A model generated the notes under the pieces. That model was given only the letters and a program-made list of their open reading frames with translations. It did no database searches and had not been told where the DNA came from. From JBGPJM01 sp041485385 (GTDB lineage: Bacteria > Planctomycetota > Phycisphaerae > Phycisphaerales > UBA1924): 21,203 nucleotides of DNA. Shown in pieces: positions 7,906 to 14,959 of this stretch. The DNA lies in assembly GCA_041485385.1 (NCBI GenBank), contig JBGPJM010000066.1, positions 1 to 21,203 of the forward strand, in the 5' to 3' direction. The stretch's first letter is position 1. Each line of letters opens with the position of its first letter. The translations under genes and the position numbers were made by a program.

Positions 7906-8098
7906 CTTTCGCACCACCTACGACCCATGCCCCCACCGCGACCTCGAGCACCCGCAGCGCCCGACACGCCACAGGCGGCATGGCTATCCCACGGAGTTCG
8001 CGGCCACGGAAGGCCTCGCTCCGCCCCGGGCCAAAGGGCCCGATGCCTCCCTTCTCCCCTTTGCACATGCACGACCGTGCCAAGGAAGGAGCTGATTG

Positions 8099-8473
8099 AT
8101 GCTGGTCCTCTCCCGTCAGCGCGACGAAACGATCATGATCGGCGACGAGATCCAGATCACCGTCGTCGACATCCGGGGCGACAAGGTCCGCCTCGGGATC
8201 ACCGCGCCGACTCGGATCGCCGTTCACCGCAAAGAGGTGTACGAAGCGATCAGAGCAGAAAACGAGCGCGCCGCGTGTATCAACGGCGGCGACCTGGACG
8301 TCCTGCGCAGGACGCTCTCGCCGGGCCCCGCTCGCAACTCGAGCGCCCCGCGTCCAAAGGCCGTCGGCCTCTCACAGTCCGGGCGCATCCGCGCCCCAGG
8401 GACCTCGGCGTCCCCCCTGCCCCCCTCGCGTGCCGCGCCCGACGCCGGCACACAGGAAGCGAGAACGGCATGA
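8099..8473 (+). CDS. csrA: CsrA translational regulator with long C-terminal tail
   Basis: CsrA is a dimeric RNA-binding protein that blocks or alters translation at GGA motifs. Residues 1-59 are canonical: MLVLSRQRDETIMIGDEI (1-18), VRLGITAP (30-37) and RIAVHRKEVYEAI (39-51). The key RNA-contacting residues Leu4, Arg6, Val42 and Arg44 are at the same numbers as in Escherichia coli CsrA. The protein goes on to 124 residues, whereas most family members have 60-75. The added tail of about 64 residues is rich in Pro, Arg, Ser and Ala and resembles nothing I recognise. The start ATG 8099 has a strong AAGGAAGGAG Shine-Dalgarno at 8082-8091, which itself holds two GGA motifs and could allow self-repression. 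A TTG codon at 8096 directly before it is an unlikely start. Confidence 0.94.
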   Translation: MLVLSRQRDETIMIGDEIQITVVDIRGDKVRLGITAPTRIAVHRKEVYEAIRAENERAACINGGDLDVLRRTLSPGPARNSSAPRPKAVGLSQSGRIRAPGTSASPLPPSRAAPDAGTQEARTA

Positions 8474-8572
8474 ACGCCCGCCCGCGCACCCGACCCCCCC
8501 CGTGCTCGACGGCGCGCACGACCCACGTTCTCTTGCACCACCTTCCCCTTCTTCCCACGGCTTGTTTACCGC

Positions 8573-8634
8573 TCGACGGATCGACGCGGGGCCGACGACC
8601 ACGAATCACTTAGCCTCAATCACGGAGGATTGCC
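8573..8634 (+). promoter_or_regulatory. Candidate CsrA target in leader of flagellin gene 1
   Basis: Two GGA sites can be seen. The upstream one sits in the loop of a short hairpin, TCGA-CGGA-TCGA (8573-8584). The downstream one is in the ribosome-binding block CACGGAGGATT (8621-8631), which carries ACGGA over the Shine-Dalgarno, three bases before the ATG. The same 11-base block precedes flagellin gene 2. CsrA blocking flagellin translation by two GGA sites, one over the Shine-Dalgarno, is established in Bacillus subtilis; its use here is inference. Confidence 0.5.
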
Positions 8635-10164
8635 ATGGCTAGGATCAACTCGAACGTTTCTTCTCTCATCGCCCGTTCCAACCTCGCCCGCGCCAACGAC
8701 GACCTCAGCGTGCACCTGCACAGGTTGTCCACGGGCCTCAAGATCAACCGCGGGGCGGACAACCCCGCGGGGCTGATCGTCTCCGAGCGGCTGCGCTCGG
8801 AGATCTCCGGCCTCAACCAGGCCGTAGACAACTCCAGCCGCGCCTCGTCGGTCATCGCGACCACCGAGGGCAGCCTGTCGGAGGTGAGCGACCTGCTCAG
8901 CTCCATCCAGTCGCTGGTGGTCCAGGCGGCCAACACCGGCGCCATCTCCAACGAGGAGCGGCAGGCCAACCAGCTGCAGATCGACTCGGCGATCGAATCG
9001 ATCACGCGGATCTCCAACTCCGCGTCCTTCGGCGGGCTCAAGCTGCTCAACGGCGAGCTGGACTACGTGCTGTCGGGGCTGTCCTCGGCCGCGATCTCCA
9101 AGGCGCAGATCCACGGCGCCAACTTCGCCGGCCAGAGCAACATCCAGGTCAAGGTGGACGTCGTGGCCTCGGCCCAGACGGCCAACCTGTACCTGAGCGG
9201 CTCCACCGGCGTCCTCACCTCCACCGTCACCCTGGAGATCGCCGGGCCGCTGGGCGTGCAGACCGTGCAGATCCTGGCCAACACGCCGCTGTCGTCGGTC
9301 GTCGCCGCGATCAACTCGTTCAAGGCGGCCACGGGCGTCTCGGCGCAGCTGCTCAACCTGGCCGACCAGACCTCGGGCATGGTGTTCAGCTCGAGCGGCT
9401 ACGGCTCGAACGAGTTCGTCTCGGTGACGCGCCAGGGCGGACCGCCCAACGGCGGGTTCTTCCACACTTACGAGCTGACCAACAACGCGCCCGTGCCGGG
9501 GCCCTTCTCGTTCTCCAACGCCGGCGTGGTCGCGCAGCTCTCGCAGTCCAACCGGGACGAGGGTCGCGACGTCAGCGCCGTGGTCAACGGGGCGCTGGCC
9601 AACGGCAACGGGCTGGAGCTCTCGCTGCAGAACAGCAGCTCGCTGAGCCTCCAGGTCCTCCTGGACAAGAGCTTCGCGACCACCAACGGCTCCAGCACTA
9701 CCTTCTTCGTCACCGGCGGCGGGGCGCTCTACCAGCTTGGCGGGCAGATCAACAGCACCCAGCAGGCCAATATCGGGATCCCGTCCATCGCGGCGTCACG
9801 CCTGGGAGGCACCTTGGTCAACGGACAACTCGAGTTCCTCTCGTCCCTGAAGTCCGGCGGTCCAAACGCCCTGAGCACCCGGAACTTCCAGAGCGCCAGC
9901 GAGGTCCTGCAGTCCTCCATCGACGAGGTGTCCACCGTCCGCGGGCGGCTGGGGGCGTTCGAGAAGAACACGCTGGAGACGAACGTCCGGTCGCTGCAAT
10001 CGGCGGTCGAGAACCTGACCGCCAGCGAATCGAACATCCGCGACGCGGACTTCGCGGCCGAGACCGCGGCCCTGTCGCGGGCACAGATCCTCACCAGCAC
10101 CGGCACATCGGTGCTGGCCTTGGCCAACCAGCAGGCCCAGCAGGTCCTGCAACTGCTTCGGTAG
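8635..10164 (+). CDS. Flagellin (copy 1)
   Basis: The product has 509 residues and is a filament subunit exported through the flagellar secretion apparatus. The N-terminal D0/D1 region is canonical: ARINSNVSSLIARSNLARAN (2-21), RLSTGLKINRGADNPAGLIV (30-49) and ANQLQIDSAIESITRISN (111-128). The C-terminal D1/D0 region (about 408-509) includes VRGRLGAFEKN, NIRDADFAAETAALSRAQIL and a final LANQQAQQVLQLLR. The middle holds a flagellin IN motif near 217-265 (TPLSSVVAAINSFKAATGV). In the segment that matches the TLR5-binding site of Salmonella flagellin the sequence is LLSSIQSLVVQAAN, without the usual Arg and Glu. A good GGAGGA Shine-Dalgarno fixes the start. The gene lies 161 bases after csrA and ends at a 12-bp hairpin. 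Confidence 0.96.
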   Translation: MARINSNVSSLIARSNLARANDDLSVHLHRLSTGLKINRGADNPAGLIVSERLRSEISGLNQAVDNSSRASSVIATTEGSLSEVSDLLSSIQSLVVQAANTGAISNEERQANQLQIDSAIESITRISNSASFGGLKLLNGELDYVLSGLSSAAISKAQIHGANFAGQSNIQVKVDVVASAQTANLYLSGSTGVLTSTVTLEIAGPLGVQTVQILANTPLSSVVAAINSFKAATGVSAQLLNLADQTSGMVFSSSGYGSNEFVSVTRQGGPPNGGFFHTYELTNNAPVPGPFSFSNAGVVAQLSQSNRDEGRDVSAVVNGALANGNGLELSLQNSSSLSLQVLLDKSFATTNGSSTTFFVTGGGALYQLGGQINSTQQANIGIPSIAASRLGGTLVNGQLEFLSSLKSGGPNALSTRNFQSASEVLQSSIDEVSTVRGRLGAFEKNTLETNVRSLQSAVENLTASESNIRDADFAAETAALSRAQILTSTGTSVLALANQQAQQVLQLLR

Positions 10165-10175
10165 TAACTTGAGCG

Positions 10176-10203
10176 AACCGGGCCGGGACGGCCCGGCCCG
10201 GTT
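10176..10203 (+). terminator. Hairpin terminator after flagellin gene 1
   Basis: A perfect 12-bp GC-rich stem (10176-10187 with 10192-10203, arms AACCGGGCCGGG and CCCGGCCCGGTT) closes a 4-base loop 11 bases after the stop codon. The T tract is weak (ccgcttccc), so it may stop transcription less well than it protects the 3' end. Confidence 0.75.
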
Positions 10204-10527
10204 CCGCTTCCCTCCGCACGACCGGAGCCTTCCCCACCCCCAGACCGGACAGCCGGTTCGGGGTGTTTTCCATTTGAGTAAGAAATTCACGCTTTTGAGG
10301 TTCAAGGACTCAACCCCCCTCCCCACTCTGACGATGCACACCTCGCACGCCCGCCCTCGCCAGGCGGTGCAGAGTCCGAGGGCCCGGTACGGATGCCGGG
10401 CAGGGCGCGGGATCAGAGTGATCCAGCGCCCCTCCCTTTGAAGGCCGCGCGTGCGGCCGGTGTCCCCCCACGATGGGGGAGGCGCTTCCCGTTGCGGGAC
10501 GCCGGTTTGGAATGCACGGAGGATTTC
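10204..10527 (+). promoter_or_regulatory. Non-coding region and structured leader before flagellin gene 2
   Basis: No gene is supported here. An AT-rich island at 10264-10310, unlike its surroundings, is the likely promoter zone, but I cannot assign -35/-10, sigma-28 or sigma-54 elements with confidence. Further on are three potential hairpins in a row: GGCCGC-GCGT-GCGGCC (10443-10458), CCCCCA-CGA-TGGGGG (10465-10479), and GCG-GGA-CGC (10494-10502), which shows GGA in its loop. The ribosome-binding block CACGGAGGATT (10515-10525), identical to that of flagellin gene 1, ends two bases before the ATG. The last two elements form a candidate CsrA double site. Confidence 0.5.
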
Positions 10528-12042
10528 ATGAGTCGCATCAATACGAACGTCCAGTCCTTGATCGCCCAGCGCGTGCTGAGCAACAACAACAAGGGGCTTA
10601 GCCAGTCCCTTGAGCGGTTGAGCACCGGCCTGCGGATTAACCGCGGCAAGGACGACCCGGCCGGCCTCATCGCCTCGGAGAACCTCCGGGCGGAGAAGTC
10701 GGCTCTCGGCTCGGCCATCGGCAACGCCGAGCGCGCCGACCAGGTCGCGAACATCGCTGAAGGCGGCCTTCAGGAAGTGTCGAACCTTCTTGTGGACCTC
10801 CAGGGCCTGGTCACGACCACGGCCAACAGCGCCGGCCTGAGCGACGCTGAGAAGCAGGCAAACCAGCTGCAGATCGACTCGATCCTGCAGACGGTCGACC
10901 GCATCTCGTCGGCCACCTCGTTCCAGGGCACCAAGCTCCTGAACGGTCACTTCGACTACACCGCCGACTCCGTGAACTCGGGTGTCTCCGACTTCCGCGT
11001 CAACGGCGCCAAGCTCGCCGCGGGCCAGAGCCTTGACGTCAAGGCCGTCGTCACCACCTCCGCCCAGCAGGCCGGTGTGTTCCTCTCCACCGGCGGGGCC
11101 CTGAACCTCAACGGCGGCCACAACTCCGCGTTCACGATCGAGATCACCGGCAGCCTCGGCTCCCGCGAGCTCAGCTTCGCCTCGGGCACGACCCTGGCGG
11201 ACGTCGCCTCGGCCATCAACTCCTTCACGAACGTCACCGGCGTCGCCGCCACGACCTCCGGCACGGGCGTCAAGCTCGCCAGCCAGGAGTTCGGCTCCAA
11301 GAACTTCGTCAGCGTCAAGGTCGTCAACGACGCGAGCATCCAGGGAAGCAACGTCGGCGTCTACCAGCTCAACGCCAAGGACTTCGGCACCGCCGACGCG
11401 ACCTCGATCGTCGCGTTCAACTCCTCGGCCGCCGATAACGGCGTCCGCGATTCGGGCCAGGACGTCGTCGCGACCATCAACGGCATCGCCGCGACCTCCG
11501 ACGGCAAGACCGCCCGGATCAACACCGACTTCCTCAACGTCGAAGTCACCCTCAACACCGCCACCTCCCAGGCCCAGGGCTCGGTGGACGCCTTCACCAT
11601 CACCGGCGGCGGGGCCGACTTCCAGCTCGCCAGCCAAGTGGACATCGCCGGCAAGGTCTCGATCGGCATCAAGGACATCTCCACCCGCAAGCTGGGCAAC
11701 TCCAGCACCGGCTACCTCTCCGAGCTTGCCTCCGGCAAGAGCTTCAACCTCGTCGACGGCGACCTCACCGGCGCTCAGAAGGCCGTTGAGGAGGCCATCC
11801 GGCAGGTGTCCTCGGCCCGCGGCCGCCTGGGCGCCTTCCAGAAGAACACCGTCGGGGCCACCATCCGCAGCCTCAACGTCTCCTTCGAGAACACCGCGGC
11901 GGCCGAGTCGGTCATCCGCGACGCGGACTTCGCCGCCGAGACGGCGGGCCTGACCCGCGGCCAGATCCTCGCCTCTGCCTCGACCAACATCCTGGCCCTG
12001 GCGAACTCGCAGCCGCAGTCGGCCTTGCAGCTCCTCCGCTAA
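10528..12042 (+). CDS. Flagellin (copy 2)
   Basis: The product has 504 residues and is a second filament subunit. The N-terminus SRINTNVQSLIAQRVLSNNN is followed by RLSTGLRINRGKDDPAGLIA and ANQLQIDSILQTVDRIS. The C-terminus has SSARGRLGAFQKNTVGATIR, VIRDADFAAETAGLTRGQIL and ends LANSQPQSALQLLR. A flagellin IN motif lies in the middle (TTLADVASAINSFTNVTGVA). The ends match copy 1 well while the middle differs, which suggests an old duplication with a diverged outer surface. The start at ATG 10528 is set by GGAGGA at 10518-10523 and by the family N-terminus; in-frame sequence upstream is untranslated leader. The coding strand is more C-ending in codon use than the copy 1 flank, consistent with high expression. 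A strong terminator follows. Confidence 0.97.
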   Translation: MSRINTNVQSLIAQRVLSNNNKGLSQSLERLSTGLRINRGKDDPAGLIASENLRAEKSALGSAIGNAERADQVANIAEGGLQEVSNLLVDLQGLVTTTANSAGLSDAEKQANQLQIDSILQTVDRISSATSFQGTKLLNGHFDYTADSVNSGVSDFRVNGAKLAAGQSLDVKAVVTTSAQQAGVFLSTGGALNLNGGHNSAFTIEITGSLGSRELSFASGTTLADVASAINSFTNVTGVAATTSGTGVKLASQEFGSKNFVSVKVVNDASIQGSNVGVYQLNAKDFGTADATSIVAFNSSAADNGVRDSGQDVVATINGIAATSDGKTARINTDFLNVEVTLNTATSQAQGSVDAFTITGGGADFQLASQVDIAGKVSIGIKDISTRKLGNSSTGYLSELASGKSFNLVDGDLTGAQKAVEEAIRQVSSARGRLGAFQKNTVGATIRSLNVSFENTAAAESVIRDADFAAETAGLTRGQILASASTNILALANSQPQSALQLLR

Positions 12043-12077
12043 GTCTTCCGCACCTTCTGACTCCTGACTGATCCCCT

Positions 12078-12113
12078 ACCGCCCCGACCCCAAAGGTCGG
12101 GGTGGTTTCTTTG
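12078..12113 (+). terminator. Rho-independent terminator after flagellin gene 2
   Basis: A 12-bp stem with one G-U pair (12078-12089 with 12095-12106) closes a 5-base loop and is followed by a T-rich stretch (TTTCTTTGTTGT). It marks the end of the flagellar block. Confidence 0.88.
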
Positions 12114-12342
12114 TTGTCCGGCGGCGGCCTGTGGGGAGGGGAGGGCGCACGTAGGCCGTTTCCGCGCTCTCCGATGCCGCTGCCGGGTGGTACACTTGGC
12201 GAACGCTCACGCCGGACGCCCGCCGGGACCCGCCGAACGCCGATCCCCCATGCAGAGTCCGAGACCACCGCGGTTCGGGTGGGGTTTTCACGGTCTGCAC
12301 TCGGGTGCGTGCCTGCTTGCAGATCCCGGGCCGGAATAACCG

Positions 12343-13119
12343 ATGGAACAGGATGTGGAGATCTACCCCGATTCATCTTCAGCGCCAGAACGGTTTGTGA
12401 TCGAGGGGACGCTCACGCGCCGGCAGGTCCTCGGGAGCGGCATGCTCCTGGGAGCGATGCTGTTGACCGGGTGCCAGAGCCGCCGGAGCGCCGAACTCCC
12501 CGGTCCGCGCTACCCGGCGACGGCCGGGAGCAGCACGCCCACGCTGGCCAGCGGCCCTCTCCCGATCCCGACGATCCGCCCGCTGCCCGGTCTTCCCGCC
12601 AGCGTGGTCCCGCGTACGCAGTGGACGCGCATGGACCTGGCCCGTCCCAGCGAGGCCAACCCCATGAACGGGGTCAACCGCATCACCGTTCACCATGACG
12701 CCATCCTCTCCGCCGACATCCGGACCATGGGCGACGCGGAGCGCCGGCTGCAGGCGGTGCGGACCAGCCACGTCGGGCGCGGCTGGGCCGACATCGGGTA
12801 CCACTTCGTGATCGATCCGTCCGGACGCGTCTGGGAGGGCCGCCCGGTGCAGTACCAGGGGGCGCACGTCGAGTTCAACAACGAGCACAACCTGGGCATC
12901 ATGGTGATGGGGAACTTCGATCAGCAGTCGCCCGCGCCCCAGGCGCTGGCGGCGCTGGACCGCTTCCTCGCCGGCCAGATGGTCCGTTACAACGTTCCCC
13001 TGCGCCGCGTCTTCACGCACCAGGAGATCCGGCCGACCGCCTGCCCGGGACGGGCGCTGCAGCGGTACATGATCGGCACGCGAGCCCGGGGCGGGAGCCT
13101 GGCGCTGGCCTCCAGGTAA
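12343..13119 (+). CDS. N-acetylmuramoyl-L-alanine amidase, Tat-type lipoprotein
   Basis: The product has 258 residues and belongs to the amidase-2/PGRP family, which cuts the bond between N-acetylmuramic acid and L-alanine in peptidoglycan. The N-terminus has a twin-arginine motif (TRRQVLG, 25-31), a hydrophobic stretch, and a lipobox LTGC with Cys44, so it should be exported folded and anchored to a membrane as a lipoprotein. A Pro/Ser-rich linker (about 50-90) leads to the catalytic domain. Zinc ligands by family comparison are His117 (ITVHHDA), His226 (FTHQEIRPTACPG) and Cys234; Tyr153 (GYHFVI) matches the active-site tyrosine. The RBS is weak (CCGGAATAACC). The gene follows the flagellin terminator after about 230 non-coding bases. 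A role in cell-wall turnover, or in opening the wall for flagella, is inference. Confidence 0.9.
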   Translation: MEQDVEIYPDSSSAPERFVIEGTLTRRQVLGSGMLLGAMLLTGCQSRRSAELPGPRYPATAGSSTPTLASGPLPIPTIRPLPGLPASVVPRTQWTRMDLARPSEANPMNGVNRITVHHDAILSADIRTMGDAERRLQAVRTSHVGRGWADIGYHFVIDPSGRVWEGRPVQYQGAHVEFNNEHNLGIMVMGNFDQQSPAPQALAALDRFLAGQMVRYNVPLRRVFTHQEIRPTACPGRALQRYMIGTRARGGSLALASR

Positions 13120-13157
13120 GGCAGGGCCGGCCGGTCGTGCGGCCCGCGCGCCCTGCC
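13120..13157. terminator. Shared terminator-like hairpin between converging genes
   Basis: An 8-bp inverted repeat (GGCAGGGC at 13120-13127 with GCCCTGCC at 13150-13157) fills the 40-base gap between the amidase stop and the stop of the minus-strand dehydrogenase gene. It can fold on either strand; no T tract is present on either side. Confidence 0.5.
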
Positions 13158-13159
13158 GG

Positions 13160-14632
13160 CTAGAGCCCGATGCACACGTTCCTGGGTTCGGTGAAGAACC
13201 GCAGCGCCTCGGCGCCGCCTTCGCGCCCAAGCCCTGACTGTTTCATCCCGCCGAAGGGGGTCCGCAGGTCGCGGAGCAGCCAGCAGTTGACCCAGATGAT
13301 GCCCGCGTCGAGGCGCGCGGCGACCCGGTGGGCACGGGTGGCGTCCTGCGTGAAGAGCGTCGCCGCCAGGCCGTAGGGCGTCGAGTTGGCCAATGTGATC
13401 GCCTGGTCGTCGCTGTCGAACGGCTGGACGGTCACGACCGGGCCGAAGATCTCCTCCTGCTCGACGCGGCAGCCGGGTTCGAGCCCGGAGATGACCGTGG
13501 GCAGGTAGAACGCGCCGCCCCGCACGCGCTCGGGGAGGGATGACGCGGACGGGGCCGCACCGCCGCCATGGATGGTGCCGCCCAGCTCGCGGGCGATCTG
13601 GACGTACGAGGCGACCTTGTCCAGGTGCTGGCGGCTGGCCAGCGACCCCTGCGTGGTGGCCGGGTCAAGAGGATCGCCGGGGTGGAGCCGCTGGGCGCCC
13701 TCGACGAGCCCGTCGAGAACCTGCCGGAAGATTGTGCGTTCAACGAGGACCCGCGACCCGCAGAGGCAGATCTGGCCCTGGTTGGTGAACGCCGCGCGGA
13801 CGGCGGTCGGGATCGCCCGCGCCAGGTCGGCGTCGGCGAAGATGAGCAGCGGGTTCTTGCCGCCCAGCTCGAGCGAGAGCCGCTTGAACATCGGGCCGGC
13901 AGTAGCGGCGATCCACTTGCCGGTGGCGGTCGAGCCGGTAAAGGAGATGGTGGGGACGTCGGGGTGGGTGACGATGGCGGCCCCCGCGCCCGGTCCGGTG
14001 CCGTGAACGACGTTGAGGACCCCCGGCGGCAGCCCCGCCTCGACCGCGAGCTGCGACAGGAGGAAGGCGGTCATCGGCGTCACTTCGGACGGCTTGGCGA
14101 CGGCGGTGTTCCCCGTCGCCAGGGCCGGGGCGATCTTCCAGGTGAGCAGGTAGAGGGGCAGGTTCCAGGGGGAGATCAGGCCGCAAACGCCGCGGGGGCG
14201 CCGGAGCGTGTAGTTGACCGCCCGGCCGCCCTGGCCGGGGGTGCCCTCGTCGGTGTCGTGGAAATCGGACTGGGTGTGCAGGACGGCGGTGGCGAAGAAG
14301 CGGAGGTTGTCGGCGGCGCGGGGGATGTCGACGGCGCGGGCGAGCGAGACGGGCTTGCCGGTGTCGATGGATTCGGCGCGGGCGAGGCGGTCGAGGTTGG
14401 CCTCGACCAGATCGGCCAGGCGCAGCAGGAGACGGGATCGCTCTCGCGCGGGAGTGGCGGACCAGGCGGGGAACGCCTGCCGGGCGGCGCCGACGGCGGC
14501 CGCGACGTCTGCGGTATCCGAATCCGGGAGGCGGGAGTACACGGCGCCGGTCGCGGGGTCGTGGTTGTCCAGGTAACGGCCAGCGACCGGACGGGTGAAC
14601 TGGCCGCCAATGAAGTTGGCGATTGTGTCCAT
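13160..14632 (-). CDS. Aldehyde dehydrogenase, 2-aminomuconate/2-hydroxymuconate semialdehyde type
   Basis: The product has 490 residues and is an NAD(P)-dependent aldehyde dehydrogenase of normal length. Conserved elements are present: SPWNLPLY (154-161, oxyanion Asn157), AKPSEVTP with Lys180, FTGSTATG (231-238), ELGGKNP with general base Glu255, catalytic Cys289 in NQGQICLCGSR, and EEIFGPV (393-399). The CLC context of the active site and RDLRTPFGGMKQSG (454-467) resemble the ALDH8/aminomuconate-semialdehyde dehydrogenase group, which acts in tryptophan and aromatic breakdown. That substrate is inferred; no other gene of such a pathway is in the window. The enzyme should be cytoplasmic. The gene is on the opposite strand to all its neighbours, converging on the amidase gene and diverging from the fibro-slime array, so it is probably a single-gene unit. 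Confidence 0.9.
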   Translation of the reverse strand: MDTIANFIGGQFTRPVAGRYLDNHDPATGAVYSRLPDSDTADVAAAVGAARQAFPAWSATPARERSRLLLRLADLVEANLDRLARAESIDTGKPVSLARAVDIPRAADNLRFFATAVLHTQSDFHDTDEGTPGQGGRAVNYTLRRPRGVCGLISPWNLPLYLLTWKIAPALATGNTAVAKPSEVTPMTAFLLSQLAVEAGLPPGVLNVVHGTGPGAGAAIVTHPDVPTISFTGSTATGKWIAATAGPMFKRLSLELGGKNPLLIFADADLARAIPTAVRAAFTNQGQICLCGSRVLVERTIFRQVLDGLVEGAQRLHPGDPLDPATTQGSLASRQHLDKVASYVQIARELGGTIHGGGAAPSASSLPERVRGGAFYLPTVISGLEPGCRVEQEEIFGPVVTVQPFDSDDQAITLANSTPYGLAATLFTQDATRAHRVAARLDAGIIWVNCWLLRDLRTPFGGMKQSGLGREGGAEALRFFTEPRNVCIGL

Positions 14633-14959
14633 CGTGGTGAGTGTACCCGCGGAGTCTTACGGTCCGGGGCGCGCGTCTCGGCGGCGACGACGATCACCGC
14701 CGATCGGAGGGCGCGGAGCCGCGGAGCGTGCAGGTTCCCGGACCCGGGCGGCCGCACAGAGCGGGCAGACGGCAAGGGCGTTCGATCTTCAACAACCCCC
14801 GCAATCGCCAGCGGCCGATGGCTGTTCTCCGGCAGAACGTTGTTGCGCTGGCCCCGACGGCCGCCGAATCCGATCTCTTGTGTGGCGGGTCGCTGCACCC
14901 ACGCAGTGGCTCGTCCGCAGGCCGATCGCGGCCAGGGACAACCCACAGGAGCCTTCGCA
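14633..14959. other. Divergent intergenic region, dehydrogenase gene / fibro-slime array
   Basis: No gene is supported in these 327 bases. They must hold the promoters of the dehydrogenase gene (leftward) and of the first fibro-slime gene (rightward). A possible sigma-54-like spacing, TGG-N10-GC at 14819-14833, has poor flanking bases. The only clear signal is the Shine-Dalgarno CAGGAG at 14946-14951. Confidence 0.5.

Noticed and set aside
7927..8613. Plus-strand open frame overlapping csrA in another frame
   Set aside because: It is Pro/Arg-rich with no recognisable pattern and overlaps the well-supported csrA gene.
10368..12263. 13-base direct repeat TGCAGAGTCCGAG at 10368-10380 and 12251-12263, both upstream of genes
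   Set aside because: Flanks show no similarity, and a few exact 13-base pairs are expected by chance in a 21 kb window.
12265..12288. CCACC/GGTGG hairpin followed by TTTT upstream of the amidase gene
   Set aside because: The stem has only 5 bp with an 8-base loop and a 2-base gap before the Ts. It is too weak to call a terminator or attenuator.
14819..14833. Sigma-54-like spacing TGG-N10-GC before fibro-slime copy 1, with a similar weak one near 18492
   Set aside because: Only the GG and GC fit; the other consensus bases are wrong, and this spacing is frequent in GC-rich DNA.
13568..14959. Very long open frame on the plus strand across the dehydrogenase gene, joining the first fibro-slime gene
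   Set aside because: It is the antisense of a clear aldehyde dehydrogenase gene in GC-rich DNA. The real start at 14960 has a Shine-Dalgarno and a signal peptide.
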